Assembly (NCBI RefSeq): GCF_014650995.1
Contig: NZ_BMWA01000028.1
Location: 1 to 64,000, forward strand
Length of the DNA: 64,000 nt
From: Streptomyces viridiviolaceus
GTDB taxonomy: Bacteria; Actinomycetota; Actinomycetes; Streptomycetales; Streptomycetaceae
Direction of reading: 5' to 3'
In this document: in pieces, positions 15,874 to 23,859 of the stretch
Layout of the letters: the number at the start of each line of letters is the position of its first letter
Position numbering within the stretch: the stretch's first letter is position 1
Position numbers and translations under genes: made by a program
The notes under the pieces: model-generated
Seen by the model: the letters and a program-made list of their open reading frames with translations, nothing else
Databases searched by the model: none
What the model was told of the DNA's origin: nothing

Positions 15874-16542
15874 TCAGCGCCCCGGGCCGGCGGGGCTCCG
15901 GCCCGGTGGGCGGAGGATGCCGAGGAGCTGCCGGACCAGTTCGTCGACGACCTCGTCCAGCGTCGCGTCCACCCACCCGGCGCTGAAGTCGTGGAGCAGG
16001 CCGTTGACGCTGCCGATGAACGCCGTGGCGGCGAGGCGGTGGTCGCGGGGCGGCGCCTCCCCGCGGCTGACGGCCGCCCGGGCCTCGGCGCAGATGAGGT
16101 CGACCCACCGGGCGCGGCGCGCCAGCCGCTGTTCCTCCAGGCGCGGGCTGACGCCGATGATCTCCACGAACGCGATGCGGACGCGGCGCGGGTCGGCGGT
16201 GACGTTCGCGGCGTAGGCGCGGAAGACGGCGGCGGCTCGTTCGGTGAGCGGCAGGCCGCGCGCGTCGGCCGCCGCGGCGAGGACGGCCTCCTCGGCCCAG
16301 GCGTTGACCTTCAGGTGCAGGGCGGCGAGCACGTCCTCCAGGCTGCGGAACTCCTCGTAGAACTGGCGGGTGGACAGGGCGGCGGCCTCGCTGAGGGCCG
16401 CGACGGTGGTGGCGCGGTAGCCGGGTGTGCCGCCGAACAGCTCGAGCGCGGCGTCCAGGAAGCGTTCGCGCCGCTCGGCCTGCCGCTGCGCGGCGGTCTT
16501 GCCGCCGTAGCGGCCCGTGGGCGCCCTGAGCCTGCCCGCCAC
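15874..16542 (-). CDS. TetR/AcrR-family transcriptional regulator
   Basis: The protein has 222 aa. N-terminal DNA-binding domain about residues 17-66: RERFLDAALELFGGTPGYRA, TTVAALSEAAALSTRQFYEE. The C-terminal ligand-binding domain contains AAVFRAYAANVTADPRRVRIAFVEI and an FIGSVNGLLHDFSAGW helix. It is transcribed away from a secreted propeller protein gene (16712), and the shared 170-bp intergenic region contains a TTACT-N4-AGTAA inverted repeat. Repression of itself and of that gene is the simplest reading. Confidence 0.87.
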   Translation of the reverse strand: MAGRLRAPTGRYGGKTAAQRQAERRERFLDAALELFGGTPGYRATTVAALSEAAALSTRQFYEEFRSLEDVLAALHLKVNAWAEEAVLAAAADARGLPLTERAAAVFRAYAANVTADPRRVRIAFVEIIGVSPRLEEQRLARRARWVDLICAEARAAVSRGEAPPRDHRLAATAFIGSVNGLLHDFSAGWVDATLDEVVDELVRQLLGILRPPGRSPAGPGR

Positions 16543-16627
16543 CGGCTCCCCCCTTCCGTGCCCGGACGTCCCGCCTCTCGGCCGATTTTGTCGTGTACGC
16601 AGTCTTGTGGAGAAGGCCGAACCTTAT

Positions 16628-16641
16628 TTACTTTGCAGTAA
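16628..16641. promoter_or_regulatory. Candidate TetR operator in the divergent region
   Basis: TTACT (16628-16632) and AGTAA (16637-16641) form an inverted repeat with a 4-base spacer inside an A/T-rich patch (TTATTTACTTTGCAGTAAG). The patch stands out from the very GC-rich surroundings and lies about midway between the TetR start at 16542 and the ATG at 16712. Confidence 0.5.
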
Positions 16642-16711
16642 GTTCACTCTGAAAGCGGGCGTGTTCAGATTCCCCGCTCCCCCTTCCCCCACTCCCGTCA
16701 GGAGAGCAGTC

Positions 16712-17965
16712 ATGCCTGTCCTCAGATCCAGGCACCTTTGCTCCGTGACCGCCGCCCTCGCCCTCACCGTCGCCGCCCCCGCGACCGTCGCCGACGCCTC
16801 CGAGGACGCCCCCGCCGCCCTGCGCGAGGTGATGTTCGTCGGGAACAACTGGGACGGCACCGCCGACGTCATAGAGTCCACAGGCGGCTTCGCGCGGGTC
16901 GGCCGGATCGACGTCGTCCCGGACAAGGAGCGGCGGATGGCCGAGATCAACGCCGATCCGATCAGGTGGATCTACTTCCAGGCCATCCGCAACAGCGTCG
17001 GCGAGGGCCACGACCAGCTCGTCGACGACATGTACTCCGCCCCGGACGGCAGGTCGGTGGTCGTCTCCCGGCCGAGCTTCGCCGACGTCGTGTCCATCGA
17101 CCTCGCCACCGGGCGCATCGACTGGCGCTTCCCGGTCTCCGGCCACCGCTCCGACCACATGGCGGTCTCCCCCGACGGCACGCGGGTCGCGGTGTCGGCC
17201 TCGACCTCCAACACCGTGCACGTCCTGGACATCCGCACGGGCGACGAACTCGGCTCGTTCCGCACGGGTGACAAGCCGCACGAGAACATCTTCACCAGGG
17301 ACGGCAAGTACATCTGGAACATGTCGATCGGCGAGGTGAACACCGCGCTCGACGCTCCCTGGCTGGACTGGACGAAGGGCGACCGGCGCATCACGGTCGT
17401 GGACGCGACCACGTACGAGCAGGTCAAGGTGATCGACGTGCGCGAGCGCCTCGACGCGATCGGTCTCGGTGACCACTCGGACGCCGTCCGGCCCGCCGTG
17501 TTCTCCCCCGACGAGTCCAAGCTGTACTTCCAGGTCTCCTTCTTCAACGGCTTCTTCGAGTACGACATCGCCACCGACCGCATCACCCGGACCAGGACCC
17601 TGCCGAAGAACCCCGCCACCAGTGAGGACCGCACCACCTGGGTCAACGACTCACGGCACCACGGCATCTCCATGAGCCCGGACGGCCGCAAGCTGTGCGT
17701 CGCGGGCACGATGGACGACTACGCGACGGTCGTCGACCGGGCCACGCTGAAGGAAGGCCCCCTCGTGCCCGCCGCCAAGCCCTACTGGGCCACGGTCAGC
17801 GGCGACGGCCGGCACTGCGTGGTGTCCGAGAGCGGCGCCGACCAGGTCACGGCCATCGACTTCAGCACCGGTGAGAAGTCGGTGTCCGTCCCGGTCGGCG
17901 ACCACCCCCAGCGCGTGCGCCTCGGCCACGTGGCGGCGAACTGGACGGGACCGTCGGCGACTTGA
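16712..17965 (+). CDS. Secreted YncE/YVTN-like beta-propeller protein
   Basis: The protein has 417 aa from the ATG at 16712, with AGGAG at 16700-16704. A signal peptide (MPVLRSRHLCSVTAALALTV, cleavage likely near ATVADA/SE) precedes a repeat protein whose blades recur as AVSPDGTRVAVSASTSNTVHV, VFSPDESKLYFQVSFFNGFF, SMSPDGRKLCVAGTMDD and VSGDGRHCVVSESGADQVTA. This is the pattern of seven-bladed YVTN/cytochrome-d1-like propellers. The role outside the cell is unknown; such proteins bind ligands or partner proteins rather than carry obvious catalysis. It is divergent from the TetR gene and probably controlled by it. Confidence 0.85.
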   Translation: MPVLRSRHLCSVTAALALTVAAPATVADASEDAPAALREVMFVGNNWDGTADVIESTGGFARVGRIDVVPDKERRMAEINADPIRWIYFQAIRNSVGEGHDQLVDDMYSAPDGRSVVVSRPSFADVVSIDLATGRIDWRFPVSGHRSDHMAVSPDGTRVAVSASTSNTVHVLDIRTGDELGSFRTGDKPHENIFTRDGKYIWNMSIGEVNTALDAPWLDWTKGDRRITVVDATTYEQVKVIDVRERLDAIGLGDHSDAVRPAVFSPDESKLYFQVSFFNGFFEYDIATDRITRTRTLPKNPATSEDRTTWVNDSRHHGISMSPDGRKLCVAGTMDDYATVVDRATLKEGPLVPAAKPYWATVSGDGRHCVVSESGADQVTAIDFSTGEKSVSVPVGDHPQRVRLGHVAANWTGPSAT

Positions 17966-17974
17966 GACGCCCGG

Positions 17975-19945
17975 TCAGCCGCCGACCCTGCGCGTGACGT
18001 TCAGCAGGTACTCCCTGCGGTTCAGCGGATTGTGGTCGGTGCGCGACCGGCGCGGCACCGTGCCACGGGTGACGGGCGCGTAGTGGTCGAAGGCGCTCTC
18101 CAGCTCGCCCTCGCCCCGGGTGAGCCCGGGCAGCCGCTGCTCCAGCCCGTGCACGCGGGCCGCGGGCACCGTGCCGTGGAGGACGCACAGGCCCCGCCGG
18201 GTCTGCGTCGTCCGCGGTACGGCCCCCGCCGCGGCCAGCGCGGGCAGCAGGGCGCCCAGTGTGTCGGCCGGGGCCTCGATGCGGAAACGGTGCATCGGCT
18301 CGTGCACCCGGGTGCCCGCCCGTCGCAGCGCCTCGACGAGCACCAGCGGCGTCAGTCCGCGGAAGTCGGCGCCGGTGGAGGACATGCTCTTGTCGAACCC
18401 CTGGTGGGCGTGGCTCTGCCGGGGCGAGTAGCCGCAGTGGGTGAGGGTCACCGTGCAGTCGGTGACCCGCCAGCCGTACAGGCCCTGGCCGAGGGTCTCC
18501 CGCACGGTGTCCTCCACGGCCTTGAAGAAGGCGTACGGCATGGAGCCCAGCTCCACCTCCAGCCGGAAGCCGACGCCGGTGCCGACCGGCGCGGGATCGA
18601 CGCGCAGCCCGACGGTCGCGAGGAAGGGGTTGGGATCCTTCTTGTTGAACTCCACGGCCGCTCCCGTGCCGGCCGGCCGCTCGACGCACAGCGGCCTGGT
18701 CTCGCGGAACCCGACCTCGAGCCCGTAGTCGTCCGCGAGCGTGGCCTGGACCACCTCCTTCTGGACCTCGCCGTACAGGGACACCGAGATCTCCTGGCGC
18801 GTCTCGTCGTGGCGCAGGGCGATCAGCGGGTCCTGCTCGGCGAGTTGGGTGAGGGCGAGGTGCAGGGCCCGCCCGTCCACGTCCGGGCCCGGGAGCACGA
18901 CGGACTCCAGGGTCGGCGGGGCGAAGAAGTGCTCGTGGACCGTGCGGGGTGCACCGACGGCGTCGCCGATCCTGATGTCGGACAGGCCCCACAGCCGGGC
19001 GATCCGGCCCGCCGGCACCTCGTCCCGTGCGACGTCGGTACCACGGTCGAAGACGCTGATCGCGGTGACCTTGCCCTCGGTGCGGGCCTCGCCGAACGGA
19101 ATCCGGTCGCGGACCCGCAGGGTGCCGGAGAACATCCGCGCGTAGGCGATCTTCTCCCCCGCCGGGCCCCTCTCGACCTTGAACACGGAGCCGGAGACGG
19201 GGCCGCCCGGGTCGCCGTCCGCGGCGGGCAGCAGTTCCCTGATGCCCGCCAGCAGGGCGTCCGTGCCGGCGCCGGTGACGGCGGAGCCGGCGTAGACGGG
19301 GTGCACGAGGGCCTGGCGGGTCTGCGTGACGAGGGCGGCGCGGAGCAGGCCGTCGGTGACGGTGCCCTCGACGTAGGCGGTCAGCAGGGCGTCGTCCCGG
19401 TCGGCGAGGACGTCCAGGGCGGCCGGTCCGAGTGCGGGGACGAAGCGGGCGCCGGGCGTGCCGAGTCCGGTGGCCGTGCCCATCGGCACGGTGGGCACCG
19501 CCAGCCGCTCGGCGGCGGACCGCAGCACGTCCTCGTACCGCGCACCGCGCCGGTCGATCTTGTTGACGAAGAGCAGGGTCGGGATGCCCAGTCGGCGCAG
19601 CGTGCGCATCAGCACGCGGGTCTGGGCCTGGACGCCCTCCACGGCGGAGACGACCAGCACGACACCGTCGAGTACGCCGAGCACCCGTTCCACCTCGGCG
19701 ATGAAGTCCGGGTGGCCGGGGGTGTCGATGAGGTTGACGGTCACGCCGTCGAGGGGGAACGAGACGACGGCGGACTTGATGGTGATGCCGCGCTGCCGTT
19801 CCAGTGCGAGCGAGTCGGTCCGCGTGTTCCCGGCGTCGACGCTGCCGATCTCGTCGATCACGCCGGCCGAGTGCAGCAGCCGCTCGGTCAGGCTGGTCTT
19901 ACCTGCGTCGACGTGCGCGAGAATTCCCAGGTTGAGCATGTGCAC
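17975..19945 (-). CDS. otr(A)-like: Ribosomal protection GTPase, Otr(A)/Tet(M)-like
   Basis: Translational GTPase of 656 aa related to EF-G. G1 AHVDAGKT at 10-17, the Thr-containing switch (DSLALERQRGITIKSA), G3 DTPGH at 74-78, G4 NKID at 128-131. The N-terminus (LNLGILAHVDAGKTSLTERL) and the motifs LTPLVLVEAL, CTVTLTHCGYSP and LPGLTRGEGE match the Otr(A) lineage as I remember it, rather than EF-G itself. Otr(A) removes tetracyclines from the ribosome; many Streptomyces carry homologs without producing tetracycline, so resistance is an inference. The start is taken as GTG 19945; an in-frame ATG at 19939 is possible. A small ORF overlaps the start. Confidence 0.88.
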   Translation of the reverse strand: MHMLNLGILAHVDAGKTSLTERLLHSAGVIDEIGSVDAGNTRTDSLALERQRGITIKSAVVSFPLDGVTVNLIDTPGHPDFIAEVERVLGVLDGVVLVVSAVEGVQAQTRVLMRTLRRLGIPTLLFVNKIDRRGARYEDVLRSAAERLAVPTVPMGTATGLGTPGARFVPALGPAALDVLADRDDALLTAYVEGTVTDGLLRAALVTQTRQALVHPVYAGSAVTGAGTDALLAGIRELLPAADGDPGGPVSGSVFKVERGPAGEKIAYARMFSGTLRVRDRIPFGEARTEGKVTAISVFDRGTDVARDEVPAGRIARLWGLSDIRIGDAVGAPRTVHEHFFAPPTLESVVLPGPDVDGRALHLALTQLAEQDPLIALRHDETRQEISVSLYGEVQKEVVQATLADDYGLEVGFRETRPLCVERPAGTGAAVEFNKKDPNPFLATVGLRVDPAPVGTGVGFRLEVELGSMPYAFFKAVEDTVRETLGQGLYGWRVTDCTVTLTHCGYSPRQSHAHQGFDKSMSSTGADFRGLTPLVLVEALRRAGTRVHEPMHRFRIEAPADTLGALLPALAAAGAVPRTTQTRRGLCVLHGTVPAARVHGLEQRLPGLTRGEGELESAFDHYAPVTRGTVPRRSRTDHNPLNRREYLLNVTRRVGG

Positions 19946-20009
19946 GGAGTGTCATGTCCTTCGGAGAGCAGGGCGTTCCTTCCTTGGGGGACATGAACGG
20001 TGTGCGCAT
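19899..20009 (-). promoter_or_regulatory. Leader ORF overlapping the start of the Otr(A)-like gene
   Basis: A 36-codon frame starts with ATG at 20009, preceded by GAGGAG, begins MRTPFMSPKEGTPCSPKDM, and ends at 19899 inside the first 16 codons of the GTPase gene in another frame. The GTPase start has a weaker, more distant Shine-Dalgarno (GAAGGA, 11 bases away). Stalling or termination within this leader could control access to the downstream start, as in known antibiotic-inducible leaders. Translation of the leader is not proven. Confidence 0.45.
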
Positions 20010-20238
20010 TGCTGCTCCTCGGGAGTGCGACGACTGATGCGGTGCAGTGCAGCAGACCGGCGCGGGCGACGGCAACGGATTAAATCGCCGCCCGGGAAAA
20101 ATCCTCGGCCGGAAAAAGGAGACGGTGGCGTGTGAGCCGGCCCGCAAGGGGTAGGCGGCGCTCGAAGGACGAGGCATGCATGACCTCTGCTCCACCGTGA
20201 TCGGAAGGAGGTCCGTGACAGCGCACACTCGAAGCAGA
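20010..20238. other. Intergenic region upstream of the Otr(A)-like leader
   Basis: No gene seen. On the minus strand the stretch includes an A/T-richer segment around 20085-20115 (GGATTTTTCCCGGGCGGCG, then ATTTAATCC) that probably contains the promoter for the leader and GTPase gene. No clear -35/-10 pair can be fixed. Confidence 0.4.
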
Positions 20239-20268
20239 CCGGGCCGCTTCCACTGCGAAGCGGCCCGG
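20239..20268 (-). terminator. Hairpin terminator after the metallophosphoesterase gene
   Basis: CCGGGCCGCTT (20239-20249) pairs with AAGCGGCCCGG (20258-20268) around an 8-base loop. It lies about 50 bp downstream of the stop of the minus-strand gene ending at 20322. Confidence 0.7.
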
Positions 20269-20321
20269 GTCGTTCCGGGCCGGGCGGCACGGACTCCGGA
20301 CGGCTTCGCCGCACTCCCCGC

Positions 20322-20849
20322 TCAGGTACCGCGGGCGCCGCGTGTGGCCGGCCGAGGCGGCAGCCGGTGCAGTTCGACGCCGGTGAGCCGGCCGTCGGCG
20401 ACGGTGGCGGTCATGTAGGTGCAGTACGGCTGACGGCGCCGGTCGGTCGGTGACCCCGGATTCAGCAGGCGCAGGCCGCTGTCGGCGGTGGTGTCCCAGG
20501 GGATGTGGCTGTGCCCGAAGACGAGGACGTCCAGGTCGGGGAAGCGGTGCGCGCAGCGCGCCTCGCGCCCCTGGGCGGGACCGGTCTCGTGGACGACGCC
20601 GAAGCGCAGGCCGCCGAGGTCGGCGCGGGCCACCTCGGGCAGCCGGGCCCGCAGATCGGGGCCGTCGTTGTTGCCGTACACGCCGACGAGCCGGCGGCTG
20701 CGGCCCTCCAGCAGGTCGAGAGTGGCCGTGTCGACCCAGTCCCCGGCGTGCAGGACGACGTCGGCGCGCGGGATCTCCGCCAGCAGTTGCGCGGGCAGTG
20801 CCTTCGCCCGCTTCGGCAGATGGGTGTCGGACATGATCAGCAGGCGCAC
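20322..20849 (-). CDS. YfcE/MJ0936-type metallophosphoesterase
   Basis: The protein has 175 aa. Metal ligands are visible in order: MSDTHLP (Asp8, His10), LHAGDWVD (Asp in GDxxD), YGNNDGPD (GN(H/N)D motif), VVHETGP and FGHSHIPW, then LLNPGSPTDRR. This is the compact calcineurin-like fold of YfcE-type phosphodiesterases. The physiological substrate is unknown; family members act on cyclic or phosphate diesters in vitro. The gene ends 47 bp downstream of the dTDP-glucose dehydratase gene on the same strand and may be in the same transcript. Confidence 0.85.
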   Translation of the reverse strand: MRLLIMSDTHLPKRAKALPAQLLAEIPRADVVLHAGDWVDTATLDLLEGRSRRLVGVYGNNDGPDLRARLPEVARADLGGLRFGVVHETGPAQGREARCAHRFPDLDVLVFGHSHIPWDTTADSGLRLLNPGSPTDRRRQPYCTYMTATVADGRLTGVELHRLPPRPATRGARGT

Positions 20850-20895
20850 GCGGCCAGCCTAGGGGCAGTCGCCCGCCCGGTGCCGGTGCGCCGGC

Positions 20896-21876
20896 TCAGT
20901 TCCGCGCGTCGCCGACGCGCCGCTTCAGCGGCTCCCACCAGTCCCGGTTGTCCCGGTACCAGGCGACGGTCCCGGCGAGCCCGGCCGTGAAGTCGTGGGA
21001 CGGGCGGTAGCCCAGCTCGTCGCGGGCCTTGCTCCAGTCGACGGAGTAGCGCAGGTCGTGACCCTTGCGGTCCTCCACGTACGCGACCCGGTCCCAGCCG
21101 GCGCCGCAGGCGTCCAGGAGCAGTCCGGTCAGTTCGCGGTTGCTCAGTTCGGTGCCGCCGCCGATGTTGTAGACCTCGCCGGCCCTGCCCCGGGTCCGCA
21201 CCAGGTCGACGCCGCGGCAGTGGTCGTCGACGTGCAGCCAGTCGCGGACGTTGCGCCCGTCGCCGTACAGCGGCACCGTCCGGCCGTCGAGGAGATGGGT
21301 GACGAACAGCGGGACGAGCTTCTCGGGGAACTGGTGCGGGCCGTAGTTGTTGGAGCAGCGGGTCACCCGCACGTCCAGGCCGTGGGTGCGGTGGTACGCG
21401 AGGGCGAGCAGGTCGGCGGACGCCTTCGAGGCGGAGTACGGCGAACTGGGGCGCAGCGGGTGCTCCTCGGTCGCCGAGCCGGTGTCCACCGATCCGTAGA
21501 CCTCGTCGGTGGACACGTGCACGAAGGGTGCCACGCCGTGCCGCAGGGCCGCGTCCAGCAGCGTCTGGGTGCCGACGACGTTGGTGAGGACGAAGTCGGC
21601 GGCGGTGTGGATCGAGCGGTCCACGTGGGACTCGGCGGCGAAGTGCACCACCTGGTCGGCTCCGGCCATCAGCTTGTCGACGAGTCCGGCGTCGCAGATG
21701 TCGCCCTCGACGAAGTCCAGACGGGGGTGGCCGAGTTCCAGGTTGTCGACGGTGCCCGCGTAGGTGAGCTTGTCGAGCACGGTCACGTGCGGCGCGCCGG
21801 GGGCGTCGGGGGCGAGCAGCGCCCGGACGTAGCGGGAGCCGATGAAGCCGGCGGCGCCGGTGACGAGAAGGTTCAT
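20896..21876 (-). CDS. rfbB: dTDP-glucose 4,6-dehydratase
   Basis: NAD-dependent SDR-fold dehydratase of 326 aa converting dTDP-glucose to dTDP-4-keto-6-deoxyglucose, the first committed step to deoxysugars. GAAGFIGS at 7-14 binds NAD; DKLTYAGTVDNL, the HVSTDEVYGS segment with active-site Thr-Asp-Glu, YSASK, and NNYGPHQFPEKLVPLF are diagnostic. I set the start at the ATG at 21876 because the Rossmann motif follows directly, although the frame is open to 22149. No rfbA, rfbC or glycosyltransferase lies nearby, so this copy is an orphan in the window. Confidence 0.92.
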   Translation of the reverse strand: MNLLVTGAAGFIGSRYVRALLAPDAPGAPHVTVLDKLTYAGTVDNLELGHPRLDFVEGDICDAGLVDKLMAGADQVVHFAAESHVDRSIHTAADFVLTNVVGTQTLLDAALRHGVAPFVHVSTDEVYGSVDTGSATEEHPLRPSSPYSASKASADLLALAYHRTHGLDVRVTRCSNNYGPHQFPEKLVPLFVTHLLDGRTVPLYGDGRNVRDWLHVDDHCRGVDLVRTRGRAGEVYNIGGGTELSNRELTGLLLDACGAGWDRVAYVEDRKGHDLRYSVDWSKARDELGYRPSHDFTAGLAGTVAWYRDNRDWWEPLKRRVGDARN

Positions 21877-22048
21877 GGAGGGGTGTGCGCCTTGCTGCTG
21901 TTGTGCTGTCCGCGTTCGGTGCCGATGGGGGACGACGGGGCCGGTGGTGCCGCCACCGACGTTACCCGTCCCCCGTGCGTGGCCCGGAAACGCACCAGCG
22001 CCGGCCCGGTGGCCGGCGCTCGGCAATCCCACCGCCCTCGGGACTCGG

Positions 22049-22231
22049 TCAGTCCTCGCCCCTGACGATGTTCGACTCCAGGCCCGCATGCGGTCCTCGC
22101 GGGGCGCTGCCGTCCTCGACGGCCGGTACCCAGGTGCGTGGCAGCGCACCCTCGTGCCGCATGCGGCGGGCCTCGGACCAGCCCGTCTCCAGCCGACGGG
22201 CGGTGGGTTTGTCGCTGGTGTCCGTGGTCAC
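22049..22231 (-). CDS. Small hypothetical protein (60 aa)
   Basis: A GTG-start frame giving MTTDTSDKPTARRLETGWSE, with strong G/C third positions, rich in Arg and Glu and lacking membrane or signal features. I do not recognise a domain. It lies between the dTDP-glucose dehydratase and CBS-protein genes, all on the minus strand. It looks like one of the small, soluble conserved hypotheticals common in Streptomyces, but I cannot support a function. Confidence 0.45.
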   Translation of the reverse strand: MTTDTSDKPTARRLETGWSEARRMRHEGALPRTWVPAVEDGSAPRGPHAGLESNIVRGED

Positions 22232-22315
22232 GGCGTCATCATCTTCTTTCTGCGTCCGGTGCCGTCGCCCTCCGGGTCCCCGGACGTGGTCCCGTCAAAC
22301 GCCGGGTGCGCGCCC

Positions 22316-22738
22316 TCAGGGGTTGGGCCGGGCGGCGCTGATGTCACCGAGCGCCGAATCCGGGTCGCGTTCCATCGCCAGGTCGCCGAGCGAGACGATG
22401 CCCACCGGGTGTTGCCCCTCGTCGACGACCGGCACACGGCGTACGGCGTGTTCGCGCATCAGTTCCACCGCGTGGTCCAGTTCCTCGTCGGGCCGTACGG
22501 TGAACAGGTCGCCGCTGCACGCGGCGGCCACGGTGGTCTGCCCGGGGTCGCCGCCCTCGGCGATGGACCGGATCACCAGGTCACGGTCGGTGACCAGCCC
22601 GCGCAGATCGTCGCCTTCCGTCACGAGGACGGCTCCGAGGTCCTGGTCGCGCATGATGCGGGCCACATCGGTGACCGAGGTCTGCGGTTCCACGGTCACG
22701 GGGTCGCCGGTCATGATGTCGCGGACGTACTGGGTCAT
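22316..22738 (-). CDS. Tandem CBS-domain protein
   Basis: The protein has 140 aa from ATG 22738, preceded by AGGAG with a 6-base spacer. Two CBS motifs: the first VRDIMTGDPVTVEPQTSVTD to LRGLVTDRDLVIRS, the second AACSGDLFTVRPDEELDHAV to VGIVSLGDLAMERD. Stand-alone CBS pairs bind adenosyl nucleotides (AMP, ATP, SAM, NADH) and often act in stress or energy sensing. No partner enzyme is fused. The longer frame upstream to 22816 has a poor start. Confidence 0.9.
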   Translation of the reverse strand: MTQYVRDIMTGDPVTVEPQTSVTDVARIMRDQDLGAVLVTEGDDLRGLVTDRDLVIRSIAEGGDPGQTTVAAACSGDLFTVRPDEELDHAVELMREHAVRRVPVVDEGQHPVGIVSLGDLAMERDPDSALGDISAARPNP

Positions 22739-22844
22739 GACGTACTCCTGCTGTTCTTGCTCTTTCCGGGTCCTGTGCGGTCGCCCGCCGGGTACCCGGT
22801 GGCGCGGCGCCGGCACCTGTGGGGCGGCATCGATCCCGGCGTTC

Positions 22845-23771
22845 TCACCAGTCGCGGGCGGCGTGCAGGAGACGGTCGCGGACGAGGTCCACGTGCGGGT
22901 TGTACGAGGCTCCCGGGCGCTGCACCAGGTAGCCGGTGTTGATCGGCGCGTCCTCGGGCTCGTCCAGCAGGACGAGCGCGCCGGAGGCCAGCTCGTCGGC
23001 GCACAGATAGCGCGGCAGCACGCTGAACCCGGCCCCGGACCGCACCATGGCGACGACGGCCCTCAGATCGGGGGCGGAGACGGCGGCGCGGCAGTTCAGC
23101 CGCCGGCCGAAGACGTGGCGCCAGTAGCGGCGGACGATCGGCAGGTCCTCCGCGTAGGTGATCAGCGGCACTTCGTGCAGCACGCCGGGGCCCTCGGCGG
23201 CCAGCGGCTCCCTGAGGCGCTCGGCCCAGACGGGGGCGGCGACCAGGACGAACTCCTCGTCGAGCAGGGGCACCGCGGACAAGGTCCGTCCGCGCGGCCG
23301 GGTGGTGGCGATCACCAGGTCGTGGCGGCCCGCGCGCAGCTCGTCCAGGAGCGGATCGGTCAGCCCCATGGTGACGCGCAGCCGTACGCCCCGCGTGACG
23401 ACGTCGGCCAGCGCGGGCAGTGCGCGGGTGGACAGCAGCTCGGCCGGGCCGGCCAGATGGACCGGTTCCGGACGGGTCCGGCCGGCCGGGCCGTGTCCGG
23501 TGGCCGCCGCGAGGGCGTCGAGCGGGCCGGAGACGCGGGCGGCGAGTTCGTCGGCGACCGCGGTCGGGGCGACGCCGCGCGGCAGTCGTTCGAACAGCTC
23601 ACGGCCCGTCTGCCGCTCCAGGCTGCGGATCTGGGTGGTGACGGTGGGCTGGGACAGCCCCAGCAACTGGGCCGCGGCCGTGAAGGACCCGGAGCGGTGG
23701 ACGGCCAGGAAGGTGCGCAGCAGGTTGAGGTCGGGCTGGGAGGCGGAGCCCGCAGGGTCGCTGTGTCTCAC
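22845..23771 (-). CDS. LysR-family transcriptional regulator
   Basis: The protein has 308 aa. Winged-helix domain at about 14-72: LNLLRTFLAVHRSGSFTAAA, QLLGLSQPTVTTQIRSLERQ, LFERLPRGVAPT. The remainder is a periplasmic-binding-protein-like effector domain (DLVIATTRPRGR, LVAAPVWAERL, SGAGFSVLPRYLCADELASG). It lies on the same strand as the CBS gene, with no obvious divergent target in the 88-bp gap to the SpoIIE-type gene, which is also on the minus strand. Effector unknown. Confidence 0.88.
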   Translation of the reverse strand: MRHSDPAGSASQPDLNLLRTFLAVHRSGSFTAAAQLLGLSQPTVTTQIRSLERQTGRELFERLPRGVAPTAVADELAARVSGPLDALAAATGHGPAGRTRPEPVHLAGPAELLSTRALPALADVVTRGVRLRVTMGLTDPLLDELRAGRHDLVIATTRPRGRTLSAVPLLDEEFVLVAAPVWAERLREPLAAEGPGVLHEVPLITYAEDLPIVRRYWRHVFGRRLNCRAAVSAPDLRAVVAMVRSGAGFSVLPRYLCADELASGALVLLDEPEDAPINTGYLVQRPGASYNPHVDLVRDRLLHAARDW

Positions 23772-23859
23772 AGGAGGACCCTACGGACGCGCCACGGCGT
23801 TGCGCCCATGACGATTCCTATGGGAGCCATCGGTTCGGCCACGGGCGTCACCGGGCGGC

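Noticed and set aside
17975..19945. EF-G identity for the GTPase
   Set aside because: The N-terminus and several motifs follow the Otr(A) lineage, the tail differs from EF-G and there is no ribosomal-protein operon context.
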